DNA of 64,000 nt from Streptomyces sp. SAI-135 (GCF_029893805.1 NZ_JARXYP010000002.1:5332001-5396000), one strand, 5' to 3'; positions 8,704 to 17,321 are shown, counted from the first letter of the stretch. Notes: generated by a model not told the origin, from the letters alone. Numbers and translations are program-made.

Positions 8704-9228
8704 GTGTCCCTTACGTTTACTCTCGACCCGGCCGTCACTCCCGCCCTCCGGGACGGCATCCTCGACCTGTGGACGGACGTCAGCAACGCCGGCGGTGCCG
8801 TCGGTTTCGTCCCGCCCGTGGAGCGGGAGACCGTACGCCCCGAGCTGGTGAAGCACTTCGCGGCGATGGCGGACGGCCGCAGCCGGCTGCTCGTGGGACA
8901 CGACGAGGACGGCAAGGTCGCCGCCACCGGCTTCCTCACCTTCAACACGCACCGCCTCATGACCCACTGGGTGTGGCTGTACACGGTCATGGTCCACCCC
9001 CGCCACCAGGGCAGGGGCTACGGCCGCGACCTCCTGGCGGCGGCGGCCGACGCGGCCCGCACCTTCGAGAACGTCGAGGCGATACGGCTCACCTGCCGCG
9101 GCGGCCTCGGTCTGGAGCGTTTCTACGGCTCCTGCGGCTACAAGGAGGTCGGCCGGATCCCCGGAGCGATACGGGTCGCCCCCGGTGACGACCGCGACGA
9201 CGTGATCATGCTGCTGCCCCTCACCTGA
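8704..9228 (+). CDS. GNAT-family N-acetyltransferase
   Basis: A 174-residue GNAT acetyltransferase. The acetyl-CoA pyrophosphate-binding motif is VHPRHQGRGYGRDLL near residues 97-111, followed by a helix and the FYGSCGYKEVGR segment typical of the fold's C-terminus. The GTG at 8704 lies 16 bases after the udgX stop and six bases after a -10-like TACGAT (8692-8697) with no Shine-Dalgarno, so it may be leaderless. The acceptor substrate is unknown. Confidence 0.85.
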   Translation: MSLTFTLDPAVTPALRDGILDLWTDVSNAGGAVGFVPPVERETVRPELVKHFAAMADGRSRLLVGHDEDGKVAATGFLTFNTHRLMTHWVWLYTVMVHPRHQGRGYGRDLLAAAADAARTFENVEAIRLTCRGGLGLERFYGSCGYKEVGRIPGAIRVAPGDDRDDVIMLLPLT

Positions 9229-9303
9229 CCCCCGTCGAAGATCGGGCGCCCGGCGTGCTTCACTGGACGGTGCCCCGTTTTTGAACCGGAAGAGTGGATT
9301 GAC

Positions 9304-9615
9304 ATGCTCCGCTACACGCTGATGCGCCTCGGGATCTTCGTGGGCTGCCTCGTGGTCGTCTGGGGCCTCGTCTACTCCGGCCTCGCCCCGCGCGGCCTCG
9401 GCGACTCCAACGGCATGTGGATCGTCCTGCTCTCCCTGCTGCTGTCGGCCCCCATCAGCTTCGTGGTGCTGCGCAAGGAGCGCGACCGCGCCTCCATCCA
9501 GGTCGTCCAGCGGGTCGACCGGATGAAGGCCAACCTGGAGGCGAACCGCAGCCAGGAGGACGAGGCCGCCGACGAGACCGCCCCCTCCAAGGGCCAGGCC
9601 CCGCAGACCTCCTGA
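9304..9615 (+). CDS. DUF4229 two-helix membrane protein
   Basis: A 103-residue protein with two hydrophobic helices (about residues 5-25 and 38-58) and a charged cytoplasmic C-terminus with a short heptad-like stretch. The pattern fits the actinobacterial DUF4229 family, whose function is unknown. It is preceded by GGAAGAG at a reasonable distance from ATG 9304. Neighbours are a GNAT and a TetR gene on the same strand. Confidence 0.82.
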   Translation: MLRYTLMRLGIFVGCLVVVWGLVYSGLAPRGLGDSNGMWIVLLSLLLSAPISFVVLRKERDRASIQVVQRVDRMKANLEANRSQEDEAADETAPSKGQAPQTS

Positions 9616-9661
9616 GCCCAACGCCCCCGCCGCCGTGCCCGGGTGACCGTAGGCTTTGCGC

Positions 9662-10336
9662 ATGGGTGTCGTGAAGAGCAAGCGCATGCCGCGTGCCGTG
9701 CGGGAGCAGCAGATGCTGGACGCCGCCGTGGAGATCTTCGGGCAGCGCGGGTACATGGCCGCCTCGATGGACGAGATCGCCGAACTCGCCGGTGTCTCCA
9801 AGCCCTTGGTCTACCTGTACCTGAACTCCAAGGAAGACCTGTTCACCGCGTGCATCCGCCGGGAGGCCGCCGCGCTCACCGAGGCCGTGCGGACCGGGGT
9901 GCGGACCGATCTGCCCGCCGACCGCCAGCTGTGGGACGGGCTGCTGGCGTTCTTCACGCACACCTCCCAGCACCCGCACGGCTGGTCCGTGCTGCATCTC
10001 CAGGCCCGGATCCACGGTGAGGCGTTCGCCGCCGAGGTCACCGCGATGCGCGAGGAGATCGTCGCGTTCGTGACGCATCTGATCGTGGTCGCGGCCCGCG
10101 AGGCGCACCGCGACCCCGACCTGCCCGAGCGCGAGGTCGCCGGCCTCGCCGAGGCCCTCGTCGGCGCCGCCGAGTCCCTCGCCGCCTGGGCCAACGCGAC
10201 CGCGGGCGTGACGGCGAGGCAGTCCGCGGCGACCCTGATGAACTTCGCGTGGGCCGGGCTCGGCAACCTCATGGAGGGCCGGCCGTGGACCCTCAGGGAC
10301 ACGCCGTCCGGGAGCGTCCCGGTCCAGGTCAGCTGA
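9662..10336 (+). CDS. TetR-family transcription regulator
   Basis: A 224-residue TetR regulator. The N-terminal helix-turn-helix is visible (AAVEIFGQRGYMAASMDEIA, then ELAGVSKPLVYLYLNSKEDL) at roughly residues 20-60, and the rest is an all-helical ligand domain. It ends eight bases inside the tail of the htdX gene on the opposite strand. Position suggests control of the htdX-fabG4/fadA lipid genes, whose divergent promoter carries palindromes. A -10-like TAGGCT (9650-9655) six bases before the ATG suggests a leaderless message. Confidence 0.9.
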   Translation: MGVVKSKRMPRAVREQQMLDAAVEIFGQRGYMAASMDEIAELAGVSKPLVYLYLNSKEDLFTACIRREAAALTEAVRTGVRTDLPADRQLWDGLLAFFTHTSQHPHGWSVLHLQARIHGEAFAAEVTAMREEIVAFVTHLIVVAAREAHRDPDLPEREVAGLAEALVGAAESLAAWANATAGVTARQSAATLMNFAWAGLGNLMEGRPWTLRDTPSGSVPVQVS

Positions 10337-11489
10337 GGGCGCCCGGCGCTCCGGGCCCGGTCAGCGGGTACACCCCGCCGGTCACGTGCACGCGCTCGCC
10401 GTCGCACAGCTCGAACCGCTCGCCGTCCGCCGCGTACGTCACCGTCCCCGGCAGCAGCACCGGCGCCCTGAACTCGGCCCGCACCAGCACCGCCTGGGGG
10501 GTGCCGTGCGCCGCGAGACAGCGGGCCGCCGTCCACATGCCGTGCGCGATGGCCCGCTCGAAGCCGAAGAGGCGGGCCGTGAGCGGGTACAGGTGGATCG
10601 GGTTGCGGTCGCCGGACGCGGCGGCGTAACGCCGCCCGACGTCCCCGGCCAGCCGCCACTCGGCGACCCCGGGCAGCGGCCCGTGCTCCTCCTGATCCCA
10701 GCCCCGGCCCCGGCCCTGCGCCGGGTCCTGATCCCGGCCCTGGCCTCGGCCGTCCCGGTCCTGGTCCCGGCCCTGCGCCGGGTCTCGATCCCGGCCCTGG
10801 TCCCGGCTCTGCGCCGGGTCCTGGTCCCGGCCCTGGCCATGGCCGTCCCGGCCCTGGTCCCGGCCCTGCGCCGGGTCCTGATCCCCGTCCTGGCCCCGGC
10901 CGTCCCGGTCCTGGTCCCGGCCCCGCACCCGGTCCTGATCCCGGCCCCGCGCCCGCTCCCCGCCGGCTTTCGTCGTGCGGTGTCGTGCCAGATAGGTGCT
11001 CACCGACTCCCACACGACGTCCTCGCCCACCCGCAGCTCGGTGACGACCGAGGCCTCCGTGCCGCGTCGGTGCGGCGCCAGGCCGTCCACGTGCACGGTG
11101 AGTTCGTACTCGCCCGACGCGGTCAGCTCCCGGTAGCGGGTGATCTCGATCGACGTGTGCACCAGCCCGAGCAGCGGCAGCGGGAAGTCCCGCCCGCTCA
11201 TCAGGCTCATGGCCAGCGGGAAGCCCAGCACATGCGGATACGTCACCGGCAGCGCGTCCTCCCCGGTCGGGAAGCCGCACACCCGCTCGTAGGCGGCCAG
11301 TCGCGCGAGGTCCACCCGCAGCCGGGGCAGCACGAGACGGGTCCGGGGGAAGTCCGCGGTGGCGGAGGGCCGCTTGAAGGGGGAGCGCAGGGCGCCCGCG
11401 GCCAGGAGGGGGAGGAGGGAGGGGACCCGGGTGAGGACGGTCCGCGGGCCGCCGTGGGACCGCTCGGCCCGTGTGTTGTTGGAGTGCAT
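10329..11489 (-). CDS. MaoC-like double hot-dog hydratase (HtdX-like) with repeat-expanded linker
   Basis: A 386-residue protein. The N-terminal half is a hot-dog domain related to HtdX/HtdY 3-hydroxyacyl thioester dehydratases, and the C-terminal half a MaoC domain whose catalytic motif region reads ASGDRNPIHLYPLTARLFGF followed by AIAHGMWT. Between them, about residues 178-267, is a highly charged Arg/Asp/Gln/Gly repeat (units such as GRDQDRDGRGQ and GRDQDPAQ). Homologues are about 280-290 residues, so this insert accounts for the extra length. It lies five bases downstream of the fabG4-like gene and is probably cotranscribed with it. Confidence 0.85.
   Translation of the reverse strand: MHSNNTRAERSHGGPRTVLTRVPSLLPLLAAGALRSPFKRPSATADFPRTRLVLPRLRVDLARLAAYERVCGFPTGEDALPVTYPHVLGFPLAMSLMSGRDFPLPLLGLVHTSIEITRYRELTASGEYELTVHVDGLAPHRRGTEASVVTELRVGEDVVWESVSTYLARHRTTKAGGERARGRDQDRVRGRDQDRDGRGQDGDQDPAQGRDQGRDGHGQGRDQDPAQSRDQGRDRDPAQGRDQDRDGRGQGRDQDPAQGRGRGWDQEEHGPLPGVAEWRLAGDVGRRYAAASGDRNPIHLYPLTARLFGFERAIAHGMWTAARCLAAHGTPQAVLVRAEFRAPVLLPGTVTYAADGERFELCDGERVHVTGGVYPLTGPGAPGALS
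10690..10955 (-). repeat. imperfect tandem repeat coding the HtdX linker
   Basis: A run of imperfect repeats on a CCCGGCCCTG / GGTCCTGATCCCGGCC theme. On the minus strand it keeps one reading frame and encodes alternating GRDQD, DPAQ and RDGRGQ blocks. The unit is about 18-19 codons, with internal six- to nine-base subrepeats. Frame is kept throughout, so expansion has occurred in multiples of three. Confidence 0.85.
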
Positions 11490-11494
11490 CTCCG

Positions 11495-12781
11495 TCAGGC
11501 TCCCAACAGGCTCTGGCCGCACACCCGTACGACCTGGCCGTTCACCGCACCGGAGGCGGGGTGAGCCAGCCAGGCCGTCGTCTCGGCCACGTCGACGGGC
11601 AGGCCGCCCTGTCCGAGGGAGTTCATCCGCCGCCCCGCCTCCCGGATGAACAGCGGGATCGCCGCCGTCATCTTCGTCTCGATGAATCCCGGGGCGACGG
11701 CGTTCACCGTGACCCCGTGCTCGGCCAGCGCCCGGGGCGCCAGGGAGCGCACCAGCCCGACGACACCGGCTTTGCTCGCGCCGTAGTTGGTCTGCCCGGC
11801 GTTGCCCGCGAGCCCCGCGATGGACGCGGTGGCGACGATCCGCCCGCCCCGTCGCAGCGTGCCCGTTTCCAGCAGCGCGTCCGTCGTGCGCAGCACACTC
11901 GCCAGGTTCACGTCGAGCACCGAACTCCAGCGCTCCGCGGGCATGTTGACCAGCCGCCGGTCCCGGGTGATGCCCGCGTTGTGGACGAGCACGTCCAGTC
12001 CGTCCGGCAGCGCCTCGGCGATCCGCGCGCCCGCGTCCGGAGCCGTGATGTCCAGTGCGAGGGCACTGCCCCCGAGCCGCCCGGCCAGTTGCTCGGCGTC
12101 CGCCGACGCCCCCGGCACATCGAGTACGACCACCCGCGCCCCGTCCCTGGCCAGCGTCTCGGCGACCGCCGCGCCGATGCCCCGCGCCCCGCCCGTCACC
12201 AGGGCCGTCCGCCCGGCGAGCGGCAGGTCCCGGTCGAAGTCGGCCTCCTGCGGCTGCCCGACCTCGATCACCTGGCCGCTGACGTACGCGGACTTGGGGG
12301 AGAGCAGGAAGCGCAGGGTCGACTCGGCGGCGGACGCGTCGGTCAGCCGTACGAGGTTGACCGTCCTGCCCCGCCCGATCTCCTTGCCGAGGGAGCGCGT
12401 GAATCCCTCCAACGCCTGCTGGGCGGCGGCCTGGTGGTGGTCGGCGGGATCGAGCGGTGCGCCCAGGACGACGATCCGTCCGCTCGCGGCGACCGAGCGC
12501 ACGACCGGGTGCAGGGCCGCGTGGACCTCCGCGAGCCCCTCGACGTCCCGGACCCCGGTGGCGTCGAGGAGGACCGCGGCGGGGGTGTCCGACGCGGCCG
12601 GGAACTTCGGCCCGGACAGCTCCGACTTGCCCGCCGTGAGCTGGAGCACCCCGCCCTCGAACCCCGGGGTCTGCGGTGACCAGCGGTGCAGCGCCGCCGG
12701 CTGCGGCAGCCCGAGGCGGCGGGTGAGGAACCGACCCGGCGCGGTACCGGTGAAGCTCAGATAGCGGTCGGCCATGTCCAT
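11495..12781 (-). CDS. fabG: FabG4-type (high molecular weight) 3-oxoacyl reductase
   Basis: A 428-residue reductase, much longer than ordinary FabG (about 250). The N-terminal ~190 residues are a flavodoxin-like domain without a nucleotide motif, as in mycobacterial FabG4. The C-terminal short-chain dehydrogenase domain has the TGGARGIGAAVAE cofactor loop, HNAG, and the catalytic Ser and YxxxK (YGASKAG). It should reduce 3-oxoacyl-CoA or -ACP, probably with NADH. It pairs with the HtdX-like hydratase downstream and diverges from a thiolase. A second in-frame ATG lies two codons in. Confidence 0.92.
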   Translation of the reverse strand: MDMADRYLSFTGTAPGRFLTRRLGLPQPAALHRWSPQTPGFEGGVLQLTAGKSELSGPKFPAASDTPAAVLLDATGVRDVEGLAEVHAALHPVVRSVAASGRIVVLGAPLDPADHHQAAAQQALEGFTRSLGKEIGRGRTVNLVRLTDASAAESTLRFLLSPKSAYVSGQVIEVGQPQEADFDRDLPLAGRTALVTGGARGIGAAVAETLARDGARVVVLDVPGASADAEQLAGRLGGSALALDITAPDAGARIAEALPDGLDVLVHNAGITRDRRLVNMPAERWSSVLDVNLASVLRTTDALLETGTLRRGGRIVATASIAGLAGNAGQTNYGASKAGVVGLVRSLAPRALAEHGVTVNAVAPGFIETKMTAAIPLFIREAGRRMNSLGQGGLPVDVAETTAWLAHPASGAVNGQVVRVCGQSLLGA

Positions 12782-12802
12782 CTCCCGGGTCGGTCGCAGA
12801 TT

Positions 12803-12833
12803 CCTTACTCTGGAGTAAGGTTACCGTAGGTAA
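12803..12833. promoter_or_regulatory. two abutting palindromes in the fabG4/fadA divergent promoter
   Basis: Bases 12803-12820 form CCTTACTC-TG-GAGTAAGG, perfect in both 8-base arms. Bases 12821-12833 form TTACC-GTA-GGTAA. Together they fill the 76-82-base gap between the two divergent genes. The shared TTAC/GTAA edges look like operators for a TetR-type dimer; the TetR gene at 9662 is the closest candidate. This is an inference from position. Confidence 0.6.
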
Positions 12834-12863
12834 GTCGATGTACGAGGTGAGGAGCTGGTGGAG

Positions 12864-14150
12864 ATGAGCCCCCTGGAGCCGCCGGTGGCCCGGCGCGTGG
12901 CGATCGTCGCGGGCAGTCGCGTCCCCTTCGCCCGCTCGGACGGCCCGTACGCCACCGCCTCGAACCAGGAGATGCTCACCGCCGCCCTCGACGCCCTGGT
13001 GGAGCGCCACGGGCTCCAGGAGCCGGGTGCCGTGGGGGAGTTCGTCGCCGGAGCCGTCCTCAAGCACGCCCGGGACTTCAACCTCGCCCGCGAGACGGTC
13101 CTCGGCTCGAAGCTGGACCCGCGCACCCCGGCGTACGACATCCAGCAGGCGTGCGGCACCGGGCTCCAGGCCGTCGTCGCCGCAGCCAACAAGATCACCC
13201 TCGGCCAGACGGACTCCGCGATCGCGGGCGGCGCGGACACCGCGAGCGACGCACCCCTCGGCGTCAACGACGACCTGCGCCGCATCCTGCTGGAGGCGCG
13301 GCGCGCGAGGTCGGCCGGCGCCCGCCTCAAGGCGCTCGCCCGTATCCGCCCCGCCCACCTCGTGCCCGACATCCCGCGCAACGCCGAGCCCCGCACCGGT
13401 CTGTCGATGGGGGAGCACGCCGCCGTCACCGCCCGCGCGTGGGGCGTGAGCCGCGAGGCCCAGGACGAACTGGCGGCGACGAGCCACCAGCGGCTCGCGG
13501 CGGCCTACGAGCGCGGCTTCTTCGACGACCTGGTGGTCCCCTTCCGGGGTCTGGCCCGCGACCAGAACCTCCGTCCCGACTCGACGGCCGCGAAACTCGC
13601 CGCGCTCAAGCCGGTGTTCGGCCTCAAGGGCCCCGAACCCACCATGACGGCCGGGAACTCCACCCCGCTGACGGACGGCGCCGCGGTCGTGCTGCTGGCG
13701 TCGGAGGAGTGGGCCGAGGCGCGCGGCCTTCCGGTCCTGGCGTACCTCACGGCCTACGGGACGGCGGCCGTGGACTTCGTGCGGGGGGATGTGACGCAGG
13801 GGGAGGACGGGCTGCTCATGGCCCCCGCCCACGCCGTGCCCCGGATGCTGGAGCGGGCCGGGCTCGGCATCGAGGACTTCGACCTGATCGAGATCCACGA
13901 GGCCTTCGCCTCCCAGGTCCTCGCGACCCTCGCGGCCTGGGAGAAGCGGGGTCTGGCCCCGGTGGACCGGGCCCGGCTCAACGTCACCGGCTCCTCCCTG
14001 GCCACGGGGCACCCCTTCGCGGCGACCGGTGCGCGGATCGTGGCCACCCTCGCGAAGCTGCTGGCCGAGCGGGAGGGCCCGGGCCGCGGGCTGATCTCGG
14101 TGTGCGCGGCGGGCGGCCAGGGCGTCACGGCGATTCTCGAGCGGCCGTAG
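12864..14150 (+). CDS. fadA: acetyl-CoA C-acyltransferase (thiolase), FadA2-like
   Basis: A 428-residue thiolase. The active-site cysteine is in QQACGTGLQA near residue 95, the conserved histidines in IHEAFASQV and TGHPFAATGAR, and the second cysteine in SVCAAGGQG near the C-terminus. It should cleave or form 3-oxoacyl-CoA, with the divergent reductase and hydratase completing a beta-oxidation-like set. ATG 12864 is chosen, nine bases after GGAG; a GTG at 12858 is an alternative. The arrangement matches mycobacterial htdX-fabG4-fadA2. Confidence 0.92.
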   Translation: MSPLEPPVARRVAIVAGSRVPFARSDGPYATASNQEMLTAALDALVERHGLQEPGAVGEFVAGAVLKHARDFNLARETVLGSKLDPRTPAYDIQQACGTGLQAVVAAANKITLGQTDSAIAGGADTASDAPLGVNDDLRRILLEARRARSAGARLKALARIRPAHLVPDIPRNAEPRTGLSMGEHAAVTARAWGVSREAQDELAATSHQRLAAAYERGFFDDLVVPFRGLARDQNLRPDSTAAKLAALKPVFGLKGPEPTMTAGNSTPLTDGAAVVLLASEEWAEARGLPVLAYLTAYGTAAVDFVRGDVTQGEDGLLMAPAHAVPRMLERAGLGIEDFDLIEIHEAFASQVLATLAAWEKRGLAPVDRARLNVTGSSLATGHPFAATGARIVATLAKLLAEREGPGRGLISVCAAGGQGVTAILERP

Positions 14151-14371
14151 AGGTCGACAGCTGACAAAGCCTCATCTTGCGGTCGAGATTGCACAGTCCT
14201 GGCTCCGGACCATCAACGAACCCGCACAGACCCATCACTTGAGCCACTTAGGATCACCGTCCTAACCCCTGGTAACCCTTCCCGGCGCACTCGCGGGTGA
14301 ACGCCCCGGTACGTCCCCTGCGTACCTCATGCAGCGGAGCGGTACCGAGCTGCACGTCCCAGGAGCTGACC
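14151..14371 (+). promoter_or_regulatory. fadD upstream region with inverted repeat
   Basis: A 221-base gap between fadA and fadD. TTAGGA (14248-14253) and TCCTAA (14260-14265) form an inverted repeat with a six-base centre. A weak TTGAGC at 14239-14244 could be a -35. An AGGAG ribosome-binding sequence is at 14361-14365, six bases before the ATG. I see no terminator hairpin after fadA. Confidence 0.4.
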
Positions 14372-16288
14372 ATGTCCCTCTCGTACGTGTCCGGCCACGA
14401 CTACGACGGCGCGCCCGTGCTCGTGGAACCAGAGATCGTGCGGCTGGACGGTGAGGTCCGCGAGGTGTCCGTGCCGCCGCTGGTCCCGCCGGTGACCCAT
14501 GGCTCGCTCGCCGACCTGCCGTTCGACAACGCGGAGGCGGCGCCGCAGCAGCGGGTGATGAGCCGCCGCACCGAGGACGGCCGCTGGGTCGACCTCACGG
14601 CGGCCGAGTTCGCCCAGCAGGTGCTGGCGGTGGCCAAGGGGCTGATCTCCGAGGGCCTGATGCCGGGCGACCGGGTCGCGATCATGGCGCGTACGACGTA
14701 CGAGTGGACGCTCCTGGACTTCGCCGCCTGGGCCGCGGGCCTGGTGACGGTCCCCATCTACCCCACGTCCTCCGTCTTCCAGACCCGGTTCATCCTCCAG
14801 GACTCCGGCGCGGTCGCCCTGGTCACGGAGACGGCCGCCCAGGCCGCCGCCCTCGGCCCCGAGCTCAGCCGCCTCCCGGACCTGCGCCACATGTGGGTCA
14901 TGGAGAAGGGCCATGTGGACCGTCTGGCCGAGCTCGGCCAGGCCGTCCCCGAGCAGGAGATCGGCGTACGGCGGGGCATGCTGGGCCCGGGCACGGTCGC
15001 CACCGTCGTCTACACCTCCGGCACCACCGGCCGCCCCAAGGGCTGTGTGCTCAGCCACGGCAACTTCCTCGCCGAGATCGACAACGCGGTCGAACTCCTC
15101 TACCCCGTCTTCAAGTCGAAGTCGCAGGAGGCGGACCTCGCGACCCTCCTCTTCCTGCCCATCTCGCACGTCTTCGGCCGCATGGTCGCCATCGCCTGCG
15201 TCCGCGCCCGGGTCCGCCTCGGGCACGCGCCGAGCCTCCAGGCCGAGGACCTGCTGGCCGACCTCGCCAGCTTCAAGCCGACCTTCCTCCTCGTGATCCC
15301 GTACATGCTGGAGAAGGTCTTCAACAACGCGCGCGCCAAGGCGGAGAGCGGCGGCCGGGTCACCGTCTTCGACCGCGCGACCAATGTCGCCGTGCGCTAC
15401 GGCGAGGCGGTGGAGGCCCGTAACGCGGGCACCGGCTCCGGTCCGGGCGCGGCCCTGAGGGCGGCCCGCACCTTCTACGACCCGCTGGTGTACCGCCGTA
15501 TCCGCAACGCCATGGGCGGCAGGATCCGGCACATCATCTCCGGCGGCTCCCCGCTCGGCCGCCGTCTCGCGGCCTTCTACGCGGGCGCGGGCATGGAGAT
15601 CTACGAGGGCTACGGACTGACCGAGTCGACGGGCGCGGCCACGGTGACGCCCCCGCTCAAGTCCCGTCTGGGCACGGTGGGCTGGCCCCTGCCCGGCACC
15701 AGGATCCGCATCGCGGCGGACGGCGAGATCCTGCTGAGCGGCGGCCAGGTGTTCCGCGGCTACTGGGACCCCTACGGCGAGGGCGTGGCCCCCGCCTCCG
15801 CCGACGGCTGGTTCCCGACCGGTGACATCGGACAGCTGGACGACGAGGGCTATCTGACCATCACCGGCCGCAAGAAGGAGATCCTGATCACGGCCGGCGG
15901 CAAGAACGTCGCCCCGGCCCCGCTGGAGAACTGGCTCCGCTCCCACCCCCTGATCTCGCAGTGCATGGTCCTCGGTGACCGCCGCCCCTACATCTCGGCG
16001 CTGATCAGCCTCGACATGGACGGCGTCAACCACTGGCGCCAGATGAACGGCAAGCACCCCGTGCCCGCGGAACTCCTCGTGAACGACGACGAGTTGCGGC
16101 AGGTCCTGCAACGCGCGGTGGACGAGGCGAACAAGATGGTCTCCCGCCCCGAGTCCATCCGCCGTTTCACCGTCCTGCCGACCGACCTCACCGAGGCGGC
16201 CGGCCATCTGACCCCGTCGATGAAGCTGCGCCGGGAGGCGGTCATGCGGGACTTCGCGGGGGAGATCGAGGGGCTCTACGAGCGCTGA
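14372..16288 (+). CDS. fadD: long-chain fatty acid-CoA ligase (AMP-forming)
   Basis: A 638-residue ANL-superfamily acyl-CoA synthetase. The ATP phosphate-binding loop YTSGTTGRPKGCVLSHGN is near residue 215. YEGYGLTESTGAATV is the A5 motif, GWFPTGDIGQLDDEGYLTITG the A7/A8 region with hinge, and GRKKEILITAGGKNV follows. It activates fatty acids for the adjacent fadA/fabG4/htdX enzymes. ATG 14372 has AGGAG six bases upstream; an in-frame upstream ATG at 14297 lacks this. Its stop lies 13 bases inside the convergent DUF397 gene. Confidence 0.93.
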   Translation: MSLSYVSGHDYDGAPVLVEPEIVRLDGEVREVSVPPLVPPVTHGSLADLPFDNAEAAPQQRVMSRRTEDGRWVDLTAAEFAQQVLAVAKGLISEGLMPGDRVAIMARTTYEWTLLDFAAWAAGLVTVPIYPTSSVFQTRFILQDSGAVALVTETAAQAAALGPELSRLPDLRHMWVMEKGHVDRLAELGQAVPEQEIGVRRGMLGPGTVATVVYTSGTTGRPKGCVLSHGNFLAEIDNAVELLYPVFKSKSQEADLATLLFLPISHVFGRMVAIACVRARVRLGHAPSLQAEDLLADLASFKPTFLLVIPYMLEKVFNNARAKAESGGRVTVFDRATNVAVRYGEAVEARNAGTGSGPGAALRAARTFYDPLVYRRIRNAMGGRIRHIISGGSPLGRRLAAFYAGAGMEIYEGYGLTESTGAATVTPPLKSRLGTVGWPLPGTRIRIAADGEILLSGGQVFRGYWDPYGEGVAPASADGWFPTGDIGQLDDEGYLTITGRKKEILITAGGKNVAPAPLENWLRSHPLISQCMVLGDRRPYISALISLDMDGVNHWRQMNGKHPVPAELLVNDDELRQVLQRAVDEANKMVSRPESIRRFTVLPTDLTEAAGHLTPSMKLRREAVMRDFAGEIEGLYER

Positions 16289-16470
16289 GCCGCCTGGGCG
16301 ACGAAGGCCGACCAGGCCGTGGGGGAGAGGGTGAGGTGAGGGGCGGTGGGGTCCGTGCGCTTGGAGTCGCGGAGGTGGATGGTGTCCGGGGTGACGGCGA
16401 CTTCCAGGCACTGGCCGCCCTCGCCGTCGCTGTAGCTCGACTTGAACCAGGTCAACTTCTCTATGGTCAT
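16276..16470 (-). CDS. DUF397 small protein
   Basis: A 64-residue DUF397 protein with the family hallmarks WFKSSYSDGEGGQCLEVA, DSKRTDPTAPHL and a C-terminal aromatic/Ala segment. In Streptomyces such proteins are encoded beside WhiJ-like XRE regulators and act with them in developmental control. It overlaps the XRE stop by ATGA, so the two are coupled. Confidence 0.93.
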   Translation of the reverse strand: MTIEKLTWFKSSYSDGEGGQCLEVAVTPDTIHLRDSKRTDPTAPHLTLSPTAWSAFVAQAAQRS

Positions 16471-17321
16471 CGCTCTTCCAGCATCTTCTCGATCAAGTCC
16501 AGGGACTCGTGCGGGTTGAGGGCCTGAGCTCGGATGATCCCATAGCGAGCGGCAAGGACGCGCACCTCTTCTCGGCCGGTGATGAGGCGTGGGTATCCCT
16601 GGATCTCCATGTACGCCACCTGCTCCTTTCCCTTGGGGATGAGCAGCGTGAACGAGCCGCCAAGGCTGGGGTGTTCGGCCCGAGCGGTTGGCATCACCTG
16701 AAGCTGGACGTTCCGCATACGCCCTAGGTCCAACAGCCGTCGCAGCTGGCCCGCGTGCACCGACGGGCCGCCGATCGGCCGTTCCAGTACCGCCTGTTCA
16801 AGGACGAAGCTGCATTCCGGCGGTGGCCATTTCTCGAAGAGCTGCTGGCGGGAGAGCCGGTCGGCGACACGCTTCTCGATGGTCTCCTCGTCGAGCGGTG
16901 GGTGCCGTTGCGTGAACACGGCCCGCGCGTAGTCCTCCGTCTGGAGCAGGCCCAGCACGCCCATGACGCTGTAGTCGTAGAGCGACACGGCCTCCGCCTC
17001 CAGCCCCGCGTAACTGCGGTACCACTCCGGATGCCGGGTCCGGGACTTGGTCATCGCCTCCTCGACCTCCGGGACGACCTCCTTCAACAGGCCCCCCGCG
17101 TCGAGCAGTTCGTCCGCCTTCAGCAAGACCTCCGGCCGGAGTGTCCGTACGCCCCGCTCCATCGCCGAGACCGCGTCGGGGCCGTACCCCACCAGTTCCC
17201 CGAACTCCTTCTGCGTCAGCCCCTTCCGCTCCCGCAGCAGCCGCACCATCTTGCCCAGTGCGACGAACAAGCCCACCGTCCCGTCCGCCTCCGCAGGCGT
17301 CTCCGGCCTCCGCTCACCCAC
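16467..17321 (-). CDS. WhiJ-like XRE regulator with DUF5753
   Basis: A 284-residue regulator. Residues about 20-75 are an XRE helix-turn-helix (LTQKEFGELVGYGPDAVSAM), and the rest is the DUF5753 domain (YDYSVMGVLGLLQTEDYARA, then GSFTLLIPKGKEQVAYME). The GTG at 17321 is preferred as start because GAGAGGA lies nine bases upstream. With the DUF397 gene downstream and a HATPase gene divergent, it forms the WhiJ-type triad common in Streptomyces. Its target promoter is not evident. Confidence 0.9.
   Translation of the reverse strand: MGERRPETPAEADGTVGLFVALGKMVRLLRERKGLTQKEFGELVGYGPDAVSAMERGVRTLRPEVLLKADELLDAGGLLKEVVPEVEEAMTKSRTRHPEWYRSYAGLEAEAVSLYDYSVMGVLGLLQTEDYARAVFTQRHPPLDEETIEKRVADRLSRQQLFEKWPPPECSFVLEQAVLERPIGGPSVHAGQLRRLLDLGRMRNVQLQVMPTARAEHPSLGGSFTLLIPKGKEQVAYMEIQGYPRLITGREEVRVLAARYGIIRAQALNPHESLDLIEKMLEER

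Noticed and set aside
10690..10955. CRISPR-like array
   Set aside because: The repeats are imperfect, have no unique spacers, and encode an in-frame protein linker.
10329..14012. A 1227-codon open frame on the minus strand
   Set aside because: It is the htdX frame read on through the antisense of fabG4 and fadA. High GC keeps stops rare. Only the part after 11489 has domain content.
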